Assembly: GCF_044755465.1 (NCBI RefSeq)
Contig: NZ_JBIVRB010000002.1
Location: 186,001 to 250,000 of the forward strand
Source of the DNA: Peterkaempfera sp044755465
Lineage (GTDB): Bacteria; Actinomycetota; Actinomycetes; Streptomycetales; Streptomycetaceae
DNA length: 64,000 nt
Direction: 5' to 3'
Notes under the pieces: generated by a model
What the model was told of the DNA's origin: nothing
Seen by the model: the letters and a program-made list of their open reading frames with translations, nothing else
The model's database searches: none
Shown here: piece by piece, positions 17,210 through 25,790 of the stretch
Numbering within the stretch: the first letter of the stretch is position 1
Layout of the letters: every line of letters begins with the position of its first letter
Position numbers and translations under genes: made by a program

Positions 17210-18811
17210 ATGACCAGGCCCGTCCGCCCCGGCCGCCGGGGCGCCGCCGCCCTCGCCGCGCTGCTCGCCGCCACCGGCTGCGGCGGCGTCGGCAGCCAGG
17301 GGGACGCCGCCGCGCCGGCCGGTTCGTACAGCGTCGCCCTCACCGAGCCGGACCACCTCACCCCCGGCAACACCGCCAGCAGCTACGCCATCGACGTGCT
17401 GAACGGCCTCTTCGACACCCTGGTGGTGCTCGACCCCAGGGACGGCCACCCGGTGATGCGCGCCGCCGAGTCGGTCACCTCCCCCGACCAGCGCAACTGG
17501 ACGATCCGGCTGCGCTCGGGCCAGACCTTCCACAATGGCGAGCCGGTCACCGCGCAGAGCTTCGCCGACGCCTGGAACGCTGCCGCGTACGGCCCCAACG
17601 GCTGGGCGAACAACTCCTACTTCGCCCCCATCGAGGGCTACCGGGCGCTCAATCCCCAGGGCGGCGCCGCCCCCCGGGCCAGGACGCTCTCCGGACTGCG
17701 GGTGGTCGACGACCGCACCCTGGCCGTGCGGCTCAGCGCGCCGTTCAGCCCGTTCCCGATGACCCTCGCCTACACCGGCTTCGCCCCGCTGCCCCGGGCC
17801 GCCTTCACCGACCCCGCCCGGTTCGACGTCCACCCGATCGGCAACGGGCCCTTCGCCATGGACGGCGACTGGCAGCACAACCAGCGGATCACCCTGCGGA
17901 AGTACCCGGGCTACCGGGGTCCGCGCCCCGCCCGCGCCGCCGGGGTGCAGTTCCGGATCTACGCCGGGAAGGACACCGCCTGGACCGACTTCCAGGCCGG
18001 CCGGGTCGACTTCCTGGCCAACGTCCCGCCCGCCCACCTGCCCCGGGCCCGGCGGCTGCTCGGCGACCGGCTGCGCGCCACCCCCACCGGTACCGTGGAC
18101 TACCTGGGCTTCCCGGCCTTCGACCACCGCTTCGCCGACCCCCGGTTGCGCAGGGCGTTCTCGATGGCCATCGACCGCCGGGCGATCGTGGACGCCGTCT
18201 TCAACGGCGCCTACCGGCCGATGGCCTCGCTGCTGCCGCCCGGCATCCCGGGCCACCGCGCGGACGCCTGCGGGGCGGCGTGCCGCTACGACCCCGCCGG
18301 GGCCAAGCGGCTGTTCGACCAGGCGGGCGGGTTGAAGGGCCCGCTGGAGCTGTGGTTCTCCAACGCCGACCCCTCGTACGAGCAGTGGATGACCGCCGTC
18401 GCCAACGAACTCAAGCAGAACCTCGGCATCAGGCAGATCACCTTCCGCAAGGTTCCCGCCGCCGACTACCTCTCCGCGCTCTCCGACCGGAAGGTGACCG
18501 GCCCGTTCCGCACCAACTGGGTGATGGACTACCCCAGCGCACAGGACTACCTCCAGTACCTCTGGGGCGACGGCAACCGGATGGGCTGGCACAACCAGCA
18601 CTTCCTGGACCTGCTGAAACAGGCCGCCGCCGCCCCCGGGCTCGCCGCCTCCGTCCCGCTCTACCAGCGGGCCGAGGACATCGCGCTGGCCGAGCTGCCG
18701 ATGGCCCCGCTGTGGAACTGGACCGCGTACTCCGCCGCCTCCGCCCGGCTGCGCGGCGTACAGGTCGACGGCTACAGCTCGCTGCACCTCGACCGGGTGA
18801 GCGTGGCGTAG
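17210..18811 (+). CDS. Peptide ABC transporter substrate-binding lipoprotein (family 5)
   Basis: 533 aa with a lipoprotein signal peptide: positively charged n-region (RPVRPGRRG), hydrophobic core and lipobox LAATGC with Cys24. The body fits the DppA/OppA cluster-C fold: LNGLFDTLVVLDPRDG, RLRSGQTFHNGEPVTAQSFADAW, KDTAWTDFQAGRVDF, RRAFSMAIDRRAIVDAVFNGAY. It sits one codon upstream of the permease pair. It probably binds di- or oligopeptides, perhaps D-amino-acid-containing wall peptides given the upstream enzymes (inference). The 138-bp gap before it has no clear terminator. Confidence 0.9.
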   Translation: MTRPVRPGRRGAAALAALLAATGCGGVGSQGDAAAPAGSYSVALTEPDHLTPGNTASSYAIDVLNGLFDTLVVLDPRDGHPVMRAAESVTSPDQRNWTIRLRSGQTFHNGEPVTAQSFADAWNAAAYGPNGWANNSYFAPIEGYRALNPQGGAAPRARTLSGLRVVDDRTLAVRLSAPFSPFPMTLAYTGFAPLPRAAFTDPARFDVHPIGNGPFAMDGDWQHNQRITLRKYPGYRGPRPARAAGVQFRIYAGKDTAWTDFQAGRVDFLANVPPAHLPRARRLLGDRLRATPTGTVDYLGFPAFDHRFADPRLRRAFSMAIDRRAIVDAVFNGAYRPMASLLPPGIPGHRADACGAACRYDPAGAKRLFDQAGGLKGPLELWFSNADPSYEQWMTAVANELKQNLGIRQITFRKVPAADYLSALSDRKVTGPFRTNWVMDYPSAQDYLQYLWGDGNRMGWHNQHFLDLLKQAAAAPGLAASVPLYQRAEDIALAELPMAPLWNWTAYSAASARLRGVQVDGYSSLHLDRVSVA

Positions 18812-19738
18812 ATGTGGCGCTACACCGCACGCCGGCTGCTCCAGGCCGTCCCGGTCTTCCTGGGGGCCACCTTCCTGATCTACGCCCTGGTCTTCGCGCT
18901 GCCCGGCGACCCGGTCCGGGCCCTGGCCGGCGACAAGCCGCTCGCGCCGTCGGTGCTGGCGGCGCTGCACCACCGCTACCACCTGGACGAACCGCTGCCG
19001 GTGCAGTACGGCCGGTACCTGGCGGGGCTGGTCCGCGGCGACCTGGGCCAGACCTTCACCGGCCAGCGGGTGGCCGACCTGCTGAGCGACCGGTGGGGGG
19101 TCACCGCGCGGCTGGCCCTCACCGCCTGGGCGTTCGAGCTGGTCTTCGGCATCGCCCTGGGCGTCGTCGCGGGCCTGCGGCGCGGCCGGGCGGTGGACAC
19201 CGCCGTACTGGCCGGCACCACGCTGGTGATCGCGGTGCCGGTGTTCGTCGTCGGCTACACCGCGCAGCTGCTGATCGGGCTGGAGTGGGGGCTGCTGCCC
19301 ACCGCCGGGACCGACGCGGGCTGGCCGGTCGGCTATCTGCTGCCCGGCATGGTGCTGGGCTCCTTCGGCCTCGCGTACGTCGCCCGGCTCACCCGCACCA
19401 CGCTGATCGAGAACCTGCACGCCGACTACGTCCGCACCGCCACCGCCAAGGGCCTCGGCCGCACCCGGACCGTCCTGGTGCACACCCTGCGCAACTCGCT
19501 GATCCCGGTGGTCACCTACCTGGGCGTCGACTTCGGCTCGCTGCTGGCGGGCGCGGTGGTGACCGAGGGCATCTTCAACCTGCCCGGCGTCGGCCAGCAG
19601 GTGTTCCAGTCCATCCAGCTCAAGGAGGGCCCGGTGGTGGTCGGCGCCACCACCGCCCTGGTGCTGGTCTTCCTGCTGGTCAACCTCGCCGTCGACCTGC
19701 TCTACGGCGTGCTGGACCCGAGGATCCGCCATGAGTGA
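18812..19738 (+). CDS. dppB: Dipeptide ABC transporter permease, DppB-type
   Basis: 308 aa, six predicted membrane segments. It begins WRYTARRLLQAVPVFLGATFLIYALVFALPGDPV, the hallmark N-terminus of DppB/OppB permeases. The EAA loop for ATPase contact is DYVRTATAKGLGRTRTVLVHTLRNSLIPV. Its start directly abuts the binding-protein stop, and the end overlaps the next permease start by eight bases (ATGAGTGA). Confidence 0.92.
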   Translation: MWRYTARRLLQAVPVFLGATFLIYALVFALPGDPVRALAGDKPLAPSVLAALHHRYHLDEPLPVQYGRYLAGLVRGDLGQTFTGQRVADLLSDRWGVTARLALTAWAFELVFGIALGVVAGLRRGRAVDTAVLAGTTLVIAVPVFVVGYTAQLLIGLEWGLLPTAGTDAGWPVGYLLPGMVLGSFGLAYVARLTRTTLIENLHADYVRTATAKGLGRTRTVLVHTLRNSLIPVVTYLGVDFGSLLAGAVVTEGIFNLPGVGQQVFQSIQLKEGPVVVGATTALVLVFLLVNLAVDLLYGVLDPRIRHE

Positions 19739-20648
19739 GCCCACCACGCTGGACCCGGTCGCCGCGCCGCTGCCGGAACCGCCCCCCGACGACGGCGACT
19801 CGGCCCGGCGGCGCGGCGGCGACGCCTGGTACGAGCTGCGCCGCCGGCCGCTCTTCTGGACCTCGGCCGCGATCCTGGCGCTGGCCGGGGTGATGGCCGC
19901 AGCCCCCTCGCTCTTCGCCCGGCTCGCGGCGGACGAGCGCTGCGACCTGCTGCGCGCCAAGCGCGGGCCGGCGGACGGGCACCCCTTCGGCTTCGACGTG
20001 CAGGGCTGCGACTACTGGTCGCAGGTGGTGCACGGCGCCCGGCCGAGCCTGGTGGTCGGCACGGCGGTGACCCTCTTCGCGCTGGCGGTCTCGGTGGTGC
20101 TGGGCAGCCTGGCCGGATACTTCGGCGGCGCGGTGGACGCGGTGGTCTCCCGGCTCACCGATGTCTTCTTCGGACTGCCGTTCGTCCTGGGCGCCACCGT
20201 GATCCTGGTCGCCTTCCCCGGGCACGGGATGTGGGCGATCACCCTGGTGCTGGTGGCGCTCGGCTGGACCACCATGACCAGGATCATGCGCTCCCAGGTG
20301 ATCGCCGTCCGGGAGGCGGACTACGTACTGGCGGCGCGGGCGCTGGGCGCCGGACACCTGCGGGTGATGACCCGCCACATCCTGCCCAACGCCTTCGCCC
20401 CGGTCTTCGTGGTGGCGATGCTCAACGTGGGCAATGTCATCGCGGGCGAGGCCACCCTGGACTACCTGGGCGTGGGCCTCCAGTACCCCACCGTCTCCTG
20501 GGGCCTCCAGCTGAACACGGCCCAGGACTTCTACGCCGACCACCCGCATCTGCTGGTCTTCCCGGCGCTCTTCCTCTCGGTGACGGTGCTCAGCTTCCTG
20601 CTGCTGGGGGACGCGGTACGGGACGCCCTGGACCCCCGGCTCCGCTGA
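19731..20648 (+). CDS. dppC: Dipeptide ABC transporter permease, DppC-type
   Basis: 305 aa. After a Pro/Asp-rich cytoplasmic N-terminus of about 35 residues comes a DppC/OppC permease with EAA loop DYVLAARALGAGHLRVMTRHILPNAFAPV and the following GNVIAGEATLDYLGVGLQYPTVSWG. The usual DppD and DppF ATPase genes do not follow; the next gene is an unrelated hydrolase. The transporter must borrow a shared ATPase from elsewhere in the genome. Confidence 0.92.
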   Translation: MSEPTTLDPVAAPLPEPPPDDGDSARRRGGDAWYELRRRPLFWTSAAILALAGVMAAAPSLFARLAADERCDLLRAKRGPADGHPFGFDVQGCDYWSQVVHGARPSLVVGTAVTLFALAVSVVLGSLAGYFGGAVDAVVSRLTDVFFGLPFVLGATVILVAFPGHGMWAITLVLVALGWTTMTRIMRSQVIAVREADYVLAARALGAGHLRVMTRHILPNAFAPVFVVAMLNVGNVIAGEATLDYLGVGLQYPTVSWGLQLNTAQDFYADHPHLLVFPALFLSVTVLSFLLLGDAVRDALDPRLR

Positions 20649-20747
20649 ACGGTCGACGGGTGCCCTGCCACGCGTACGGGGCCGGCCGCTGCCCCGGGGC
20701 CGGGGCGTGCCGGGGCGGTGTCGGCGGGGGCTGGCATGCTGGGGCGT

Positions 20748-21488
20748 GTGAGTGAGCCCCTCGACATCCCCGCCGCTGCCGACAGCCCCGCCGCCGCTGC
20801 CGTGACCGCCGCCGCGCCGGAGTACGTACTGCCGCTGGTCGTCCACCTGGAGAAGGAGGAGCCGCCCGGCCGCACCGACGCGCTCCAGACCGCCGCCCGA
20901 GCCGTGCTGACCCTGCTGGCCGACCCGCGCGCGACCGGCGCCGGTGAATGGGCCGCGGTGGTCGAGGCATGGCAGGACGCCCGCATCCGCAAGGTCGTCC
21001 GCCGCGCCCGGCGGGGGGAGTGGCGGCGGGCCGAGGCGCTGCCCGGCATCACCGTGACCGGTACGGCGGCCGAGGTGCGGGTCTACCCGCCGGTACCGCT
21101 GGACGGCTGGCCCAAGGACCTGGCCAAGCTCCAGGTCTCCGGCACCGACCTGGACGACCCGGCCCCGCCGCCCGCCCCGGCCCCGGGCGCACCGGTGCTC
21201 TGGCTCAACCCCGGGCTGGAGATGACCGCGGGCAAGACCATGGCCCAGGCCGGGCACGCCGCCCAGCTGGCCTGGTGGGAGCTGACGGCGGACCAGCGCG
21301 CCGCCTGGGCCGCCGCCGGCTTCCCGCTCGCCGTCCGCACCGCCGACCCGGCCGACTGGCGGCGCCTGACCGCGAGCGGCCTGCCGGTGGTCCGCGACGC
21401 CGGCTTCACCGAGATCGCCCCCGGGCTGACTGTCGCAGTGGAAGGAGGCGAGCGCTACTGCCCCCTCCCGCGCCTACGACGCCCGTGA
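20748..21488 (+). CDS. Pth2-type (archaeal-like) peptidyl-tRNA hydrolase domain protein
   Basis: 246 aa from GTG 20748; CATGCT at 20735-20740 could be a -10 for a leaderless message, and an ATG at 20736 is an alternative start. The C-terminal domain (about residues 140-230) has the Pth2 features: LWLNPGLEMTAGKTMAQAGHAAQLAWW, then GLPVVRDAGFTEIAPGLTVAV. The N-terminal 130 residues form a second, less recognisable domain (YVLPLVVHLEKEEPPGRTDALQTAARAVLTLL) common to actinobacterial homologues. It would act on peptidyl-tRNA or a related aminoacylated substrate; the actual in vivo role in actinobacteria is not established. Confidence 0.8.
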   Translation: MSEPLDIPAAADSPAAAAVTAAAPEYVLPLVVHLEKEEPPGRTDALQTAARAVLTLLADPRATGAGEWAAVVEAWQDARIRKVVRRARRGEWRRAEALPGITVTGTAAEVRVYPPVPLDGWPKDLAKLQVSGTDLDDPAPPPAPAPGAPVLWLNPGLEMTAGKTMAQAGHAAQLAWWELTADQRAAWAAAGFPLAVRTADPADWRRLTASGLPVVRDAGFTEIAPGLTVAVEGGERYCPLPRLRRP

Positions 21489-21554
21489 CGCACCACCCTG
21501 CCCCCAACACGGCAACGCAGCAGGTTGGCTCCTGAACGCTGCGTGAGCGAGCCT

Positions 21555-21589
21555 TTTCCAGCCGTCATGCCTCGCATGGAGGCTGGAAA
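21555..21589. terminator. Stem-loop after the Pth2-type gene
   Basis: TTTCCAGCC (21555-21563) pairs perfectly with GGCTGGAAA (21581-21589), and inside the loop CATGC pairs with GCATG. The hairpin lies about 65 bp after the gene stop. There is no long U-tract, but the stem is well formed and is followed by AT-rich sequence. Confidence 0.55.
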
Positions 21590-21688
21590 GCCCACTGTGC
21601 AGAATGTTTCCGAATCGATCAAAAAATGGCAAAAACGAGAAGCGAATGAACATCTTTTCATGCGCGATAGATCATTCCGATCGGACTA

Positions 21689-21717
21689 TTGACATAATCT
21701 CAATATCTGGCTACGAT
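21689..21717 (+). promoter_or_regulatory. Near-consensus sigma-70 promoter with AT-rich upstream DNA
   Basis: TTGACA (21689-21694) and TACGAT (21712-21717) are separated by exactly 17 bp. The 90 bp upstream (21600-21690) are strikingly AT-rich for this genome (runs such as CAAAAAATGGCAAAAACGAG). Expected transcription start is near 21724, giving a leader of about 27 nt with AAAGGA seven bases before the GTG at 21751. Such a strong promoter in AT-rich DNA is unlike the rest of the window and suggests acquired DNA. Confidence 0.75.
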
Positions 21718-21750
21718 CGCGCTTTCGCTGGCCCGTGAAAGGATGCAATA

Positions 21751-23109
21751 GTGGCGTTGGAGTCCGGTGGTGGCGTGATCGGCTCGAAGAGTGTCCTCGT
21801 CCGTAAGACGGACCCCGTTCCTCCGGTGGAGCTCCTGCTTGAGGCCGCTACCAGGGCGCGCCTCCTGGCCTGTCCCCTGACAACCGACTTAGGGCCCGCC
21901 GACGGCATCGCCTTCGAGGATGCGGTGGGGCTGGTGCTGTCCGCATCACCCGTCCTTCCGGTACTGTCCGACCCTGACCTGGCCATGGTGGCCAGGATCG
22001 CTGACGACGACCCCGACCAGGCCGACGAACTGCTCGCCGGCGTCGTGGCCCTGCGCAAGGACCTGGCAGCCCAGGCCACGCAGCTCGGCGACACCCGGCT
22101 CAGCGGCCAACTGGACGCCTCCGTGGCCGCGGCGGTCCAGTTCGACGCCGACGCCCACACCCTGCCCGAGCCGGACGACACCGACCTCGACACCGTCATC
22201 GACGCGGTGAACCAGCACGTCGCGCGAGTGAACAACGCGCTCTCCGAAACGGCAGCCGCGGTACCCGCCAAAGTCATCCATCAGTCGATGCTCCGCGTGC
22301 TGCGCACCAGCGCCCCGGCGGTGCCGGTTCGCCGGCCTTCGGGCGACGCGGAGCCGTTCATCCGCAGGGCCACGGAGGCCGAGGCCCTCATCAGGTTGTC
22401 CACCAGCGGCAGCACGGCACGGAACGCGGCGATCACGCTGGCGGGCCGCCTCTACTGGCAGGACGAGGCGTTGCGTCAGGCCCTCGATGAGGAAGTACGA
22501 GCGGCCGCCGTCCCGGAGCCCACCAAGTCCTTCCTCGGCGGGTCCCAGCCGGCCCAGGGCGCGGTAGACGTCTCCTCGGTCATCGCCGACACCCAGCGAA
22601 GCTATCTCGGCTTCTCGCTCGGAGTGTCCCAATGGATCGGTGACGCCTGCGCGCAGCTGCTCACGTCGCCCTCGCCCGTCGTCGCCGGCTCCCCGGCTGT
22701 TCCCCAGCGCACGGTCGCCGCCTACAGTCCGCTTCCGCCCTTCGCCGGCGCCTTCGGCGGCGTGGCTTCCCCCGGCAACCGCATTTTCGACCCCGAGCTG
22801 GGCGAGGACCGAGAACTCACCGACAGGGAAAAGACCATCAGGGACTGGGGGGTCGGCGGCTTCTTCGTCGGATGGGTCGGCCTGGGCACGGTGAGCACGA
22901 TCGGGACCGCCCCCATCGGGGGAGCGGGCGGACTGGTCGGAACCGTCGCCGGCGGGGCCATCGGAACCGTTGCCGGGATGAAGCTCGGTGAGTGGAAATA
23001 CGACTACGGCTACGGCGGCATGTTCCTGCGGGCCGGAGAGGCCGTCTCCGCGTTCACGAACCCCGTCACGGCCGTCCACTACATAATCTTTGGGTCACAG
23101 ATCCGGTAA
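21751..23109 (+). CDS. Unrecognised 452-aa protein with C-terminal glycine-zipper segment
   Basis: GTG start with AAAGGA ribosome-binding site. I do not recognise the family. Residues 1-210 look helical and Ala/Asp-rich with a long acidic region (DDDPDQADELLAGVVALRKDLAAQATQLGD). Around 210-330 are RATEAEALIRLSTSGS and a helical block (RSYLGFSLGVSQWIGDACAQLL). Residues 370-415 are a glycine-zipper hydrophobic stretch (GGFFVGWVGLGTV, GGLVGTVAGGAIGTVAGMKLG) that could insert into membranes. There is no signal peptide. Context: strong AT-rich promoter before it and a transposase remnant after it. It may be a toxin/effector, a phage-derived or island protein; none of this is proven. Confidence 0.7.
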   Translation: MALESGGGVIGSKSVLVRKTDPVPPVELLLEAATRARLLACPLTTDLGPADGIAFEDAVGLVLSASPVLPVLSDPDLAMVARIADDDPDQADELLAGVVALRKDLAAQATQLGDTRLSGQLDASVAAAVQFDADAHTLPEPDDTDLDTVIDAVNQHVARVNNALSETAAAVPAKVIHQSMLRVLRTSAPAVPVRRPSGDAEPFIRRATEAEALIRLSTSGSTARNAAITLAGRLYWQDEALRQALDEEVRAAAVPEPTKSFLGGSQPAQGAVDVSSVIADTQRSYLGFSLGVSQWIGDACAQLLTSPSPVVAGSPAVPQRTVAAYSPLPPFAGAFGGVASPGNRIFDPELGEDRELTDREKTIRDWGVGGFFVGWVGLGTVSTIGTAPIGGAGGLVGTVAGGAIGTVAGMKLGEWKYDYGYGGMFLRAGEAVSAFTNPVTAVHYIIFGSQIR

Positions 23110-23332
23110 AATGGAAAAGCGCCGGCGATAGCCCTCTCCGCACTTCCCGGCCGGCCTGGACCGCGCCGCGCACACCATTCGCGCGGGCTTCTTCCAGGAC
23201 CGGGTGTTCGGCTGGGATCTGTCGCTCGCTGCGTCGCGGGCCGCCGTATGCCCCGTCGCTGCCATGTGAGCTGCGCCGTCCGTCATGCGCTGCCGGTCGA
23301 CCCGCTCCCGCCCCAGCCGTCCCCGGCACCCT

Positions 23333-23386
23333 GTACCCGGCCCGGCCTCGCCCGCGCGTACCCGCGAGCGAGGCCGGGCCGGGTAC
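23333..23386. terminator. Perfect 19-bp inverted repeat (strong stem-loop)
   Basis: GTACCCGGCCCGGCCTCGC (23333-23351) is exactly reverse-complemented at 23368-23386, with a 16-nt loop. The stem is almost all G-C and would be extremely stable. It sits about 220 bp after the 452-aa protein gene in a 560-bp stretch (23110-23672) without an intact gene. It could be a terminator, or a remnant end of a mobile element. Confidence 0.65.
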
Positions 23387-23428
23387 GCCCGCAGGTACCC
23401 GCGGGCCGAGCAAGCAGGCACCGCAGGG

Positions 23429-23515
23429 GGTGCGGCCATCCGCAGGCGCGGCCACCGCCCGCAGCCGCAACGCTTCCTGTGCCGACGGCGACAAGTGCCG
23501 CACGTCCCCCGTCAC
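23429..23515 (-). pseudogene. Remnant of an IS630-like transposase N-terminus
   Basis: On the minus strand the reading DVRHLSPSAQEALRLRAVAA resembles the helix-turn-helix start of IS630-family transposases in actinomycetes. The reading degenerates within about 30 codons and runs into the strong inverted repeat. No DDE catalytic core is present. On the plus strand at about 23161-23268, HTIRAGFFQDRVFGWDLSLA also looks like a coding relic, of unknown origin. The segment therefore looks like decayed mobile DNA. Confidence 0.45.
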
Positions 23516-23672
23516 CGCGGCGGCCGGGTCGTGGGGCGTACGGGGAGCGCCCGGGGCGGTCGGGGGGCGCTCGGCGGGGGCACGGTCGGGCGGTCACGCC
23601 GGGGAATGAGGCCGTTACCACGCGCAACCCCTAGCCTGCCGTCAGACGGTGGGGCGGGCCGGGGAGGCGGGC

Positions 23673-25667
23673 ATGCGGATGGCAGGACGGTGGCGGGGCC
23701 GAGGGCGGACGCCCAGCGGGAAAGACGGCGCGGGGCGCAGCAGCGAGGAGCTGCTGTTCGGCGGCCCGCTGCGCTATGAGAGCGGCTGGTCGCGGCATGA
23801 GTTCGCCTGGATGGGGATGTCGTTCCTGGCCATGGCGCGGCGCCTGCCGCGTACCGCGCTCCAGTCGTTCGGGCTCGCCTGGGCGGCCGACCGGCGGGCC
23901 CTGGTGGCGGTACTGGTGGCGGAGACCGGTCAGGGTGTGTCCCGGGCCTTCGGGCTGCTGGCGACCAACCTGGTGCTGGTGAAGCTGTTCGCGGCCGGTC
24001 CCACCCCGGACCGGGTGCGCGCCGCCCTGCCGTCGCTGGCCTGGGTGGCGGCGGCGGGCGCGCTCGGGGCGCTGCTGGCGGCCTGGTCCACCGCTGCCAC
24101 CGGCTCGCTGGAGCCCAAGGTGGCGCGGCTGGCCACCGTGCGCTACCTGCGGCGGGCCGCGCGGGTGGAGCTGGCGGCGGTGGAGGACGCGGAGTTCCAC
24201 CGGCTGCTGGACTCCGCCCAGTTCGGCGCGGACGCGGCCCGCCGGATGGTCGGCCACAGCGTGGGCGTGCTCAACGCGCTGCTGGCCCTGGTCGCGGCCG
24301 GCGGCGTACTGACCGTGCTGCACCCGGTGCTGCTGCCGCTGCTGGTGCTGATCGCGCTGCCCAGGGGCTGGGCGGCGGTGCGCACCGCGCGGCGCCGGTA
24401 CGGGTCGTTCCTGGCCTGGCTGGAGCACGAGCGTGCCCGCCGGCTGCTCTCCGAGCTGATCACCAGTCGGGAGGCCGCCCAGGAGGTGCGGGTGCACGGC
24501 GCGGGCGGCTTCGTCCTGGACCACATCGAGCGGATGGCCGCCAGTGCGGAGGCCGAGCAGACCCGGCTGGCCCGCGCCGAGGCGGTCACCGGTGTGACCG
24601 CCTCCGCCCTGGCCGGGGTCGCCGCCGCGGCCACCTACCTGGTGCTGGGCCTGCTGCTGGTCGGCGGCGGCATGCCGCTGGCGATCGCCGGCACCGCCGT
24701 ACTGGCCATCCGGACCGGCACCGCCGACCTGGGCTCGCTGGTGATGCAGGTGAACATCCTCTACGAGCAGGCGCTGTTCTTCCAGGACCTGGAGCGGGTC
24801 AACGAGGAGGCGGAGCGCCGGGCCATCCCGGTCGGCGGCGCGGACGTGGCGGCCCGGCCGCAGTTGGTCCGGGTCGAGCAGGTCGGCTTCGCCTACCCGG
24901 ACCGTGAGCAGCCCGCCCTGCACGGGGTGAGCCTGATCCTGCGGCGCGGCGAGATCGTCGCGCTGGTGGGGGAGAACGGTTCCGGCAAGTCCACCCTGGC
25001 CAAGCTGCTGGCCGGGCTGTACCTGCCCACCGCCGGGCGCATCCTCTGGGACGGCGTGGACATCACCGAGCTGGACCGCGCCCAGTTGTTCGACCGGGTG
25101 GCGCTGGTCTCGCAGGACTTCCACCGCTGGCCGTTCACCGCCCGGGTGAACGTCGCCATCGGGCGGTCCGAGGCGCTGCCCCCGGCCACCGACCCGGCCG
25201 CCGGGGACGCCCGGCTGGAGCACGCCGCCCGGCAGGCCGACGCCCGGCCCGTGGTGGACGGGCTGCCCAAGGGCTGGGACACCCTGGTCGCCCGGCAGTT
25301 CTCGGGCGGCGTACAGCTGTCCGGCGGACAGTGGCAGCGCCTCGGGCTGGCCCGCGCCCACTACCGGGCGGCGCCGCTGCTGATCTGCGACGAGCCCACG
25401 GCGGCGCTGGACCCCAAGGCCGAGATCGAGACCTTCGAACGCATCCGCAGCCTGGCGGACGACGGCCAGAGCGTCGTCCTGATCACCCATCGGCTGGCCT
25501 CCGTCCGGCACGCCGACCGGATCTACGTCCTCTCCCAGGGCCGCCTGGTCGAGGAGGGCACCCACGCCGAACTGCTCGCCGCCGACGGCCACTTCGCCGA
25601 GCTGTACCACCTCCAGGCCGACCAGTACCACCCCACCCCGGTCCGGGCCGAGCCCGTGAACCCCTGA
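23673..25667 (+). CDS. ABC transporter, fused membrane and ATPase domains (exporter type)
   Basis: 664 aa from ATG 23673 (GGGAGG upstream; -10-like TAGCCT at 23632-23637). Residues about 60-360 form a membrane domain with six hydrophobic segments (ALVAVLVAETGQGVSRAFGLLA, NALLALVAAGGVLTVLHPVLLPLLVLIALP). The ATPase half has Walker A VGENGSGKST (near 434), a Q-loop VSQDFHRW, signature LSGGQWQR and Walker B LLICDEPTAALDP, with H-loop LITHRLASV. It is probably an exporter; cargo unknown. No RiPP precursor or modification gene is evident beside it. It converges on the LysR gene. Confidence 0.88.
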   Translation: MRMAGRWRGRGRTPSGKDGAGRSSEELLFGGPLRYESGWSRHEFAWMGMSFLAMARRLPRTALQSFGLAWAADRRALVAVLVAETGQGVSRAFGLLATNLVLVKLFAAGPTPDRVRAALPSLAWVAAAGALGALLAAWSTAATGSLEPKVARLATVRYLRRAARVELAAVEDAEFHRLLDSAQFGADAARRMVGHSVGVLNALLALVAAGGVLTVLHPVLLPLLVLIALPRGWAAVRTARRRYGSFLAWLEHERARRLLSELITSREAAQEVRVHGAGGFVLDHIERMAASAEAEQTRLARAEAVTGVTASALAGVAAAATYLVLGLLLVGGGMPLAIAGTAVLAIRTGTADLGSLVMQVNILYEQALFFQDLERVNEEAERRAIPVGGADVAARPQLVRVEQVGFAYPDREQPALHGVSLILRRGEIVALVGENGSGKSTLAKLLAGLYLPTAGRILWDGVDITELDRAQLFDRVALVSQDFHRWPFTARVNVAIGRSEALPPATDPAAGDARLEHAARQADARPVVDGLPKGWDTLVARQFSGGVQLSGGQWQRLGLARAHYRAAPLLICDEPTAALDPKAEIETFERIRSLADDGQSVVLITHRLASVRHADRIYVLSQGRLVEEGTHAELLAADGHFAELYHLQADQYHPTPVRAEPVNP

Positions 25668-25790
25668 GCGCCGCCGAGCACCGGCGGACTGTCAGTGGCG
25701 GGTGCGAGCATCGCTGCCATGGCTGACACCACCTTCGACTGGCGGTCCTTCCCGGCTCGGTGGCCATGGGGGGCGGTGAGTGCCATGCGG

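Noticed and set aside
15779..19960. A very long open antisense frame (about 1,390 codons) on the minus strand
   Set aside because: It lies opposite well-supported peptidase and transporter genes and has the low-complexity Gly/Arg/Pro/Gln composition typical of GC-rich antisense frames.
23673..25667. RiPP (lanthipeptide) export locus
   Set aside because: No precursor peptide, cyclase or modification gene was found beside the ABC exporter.
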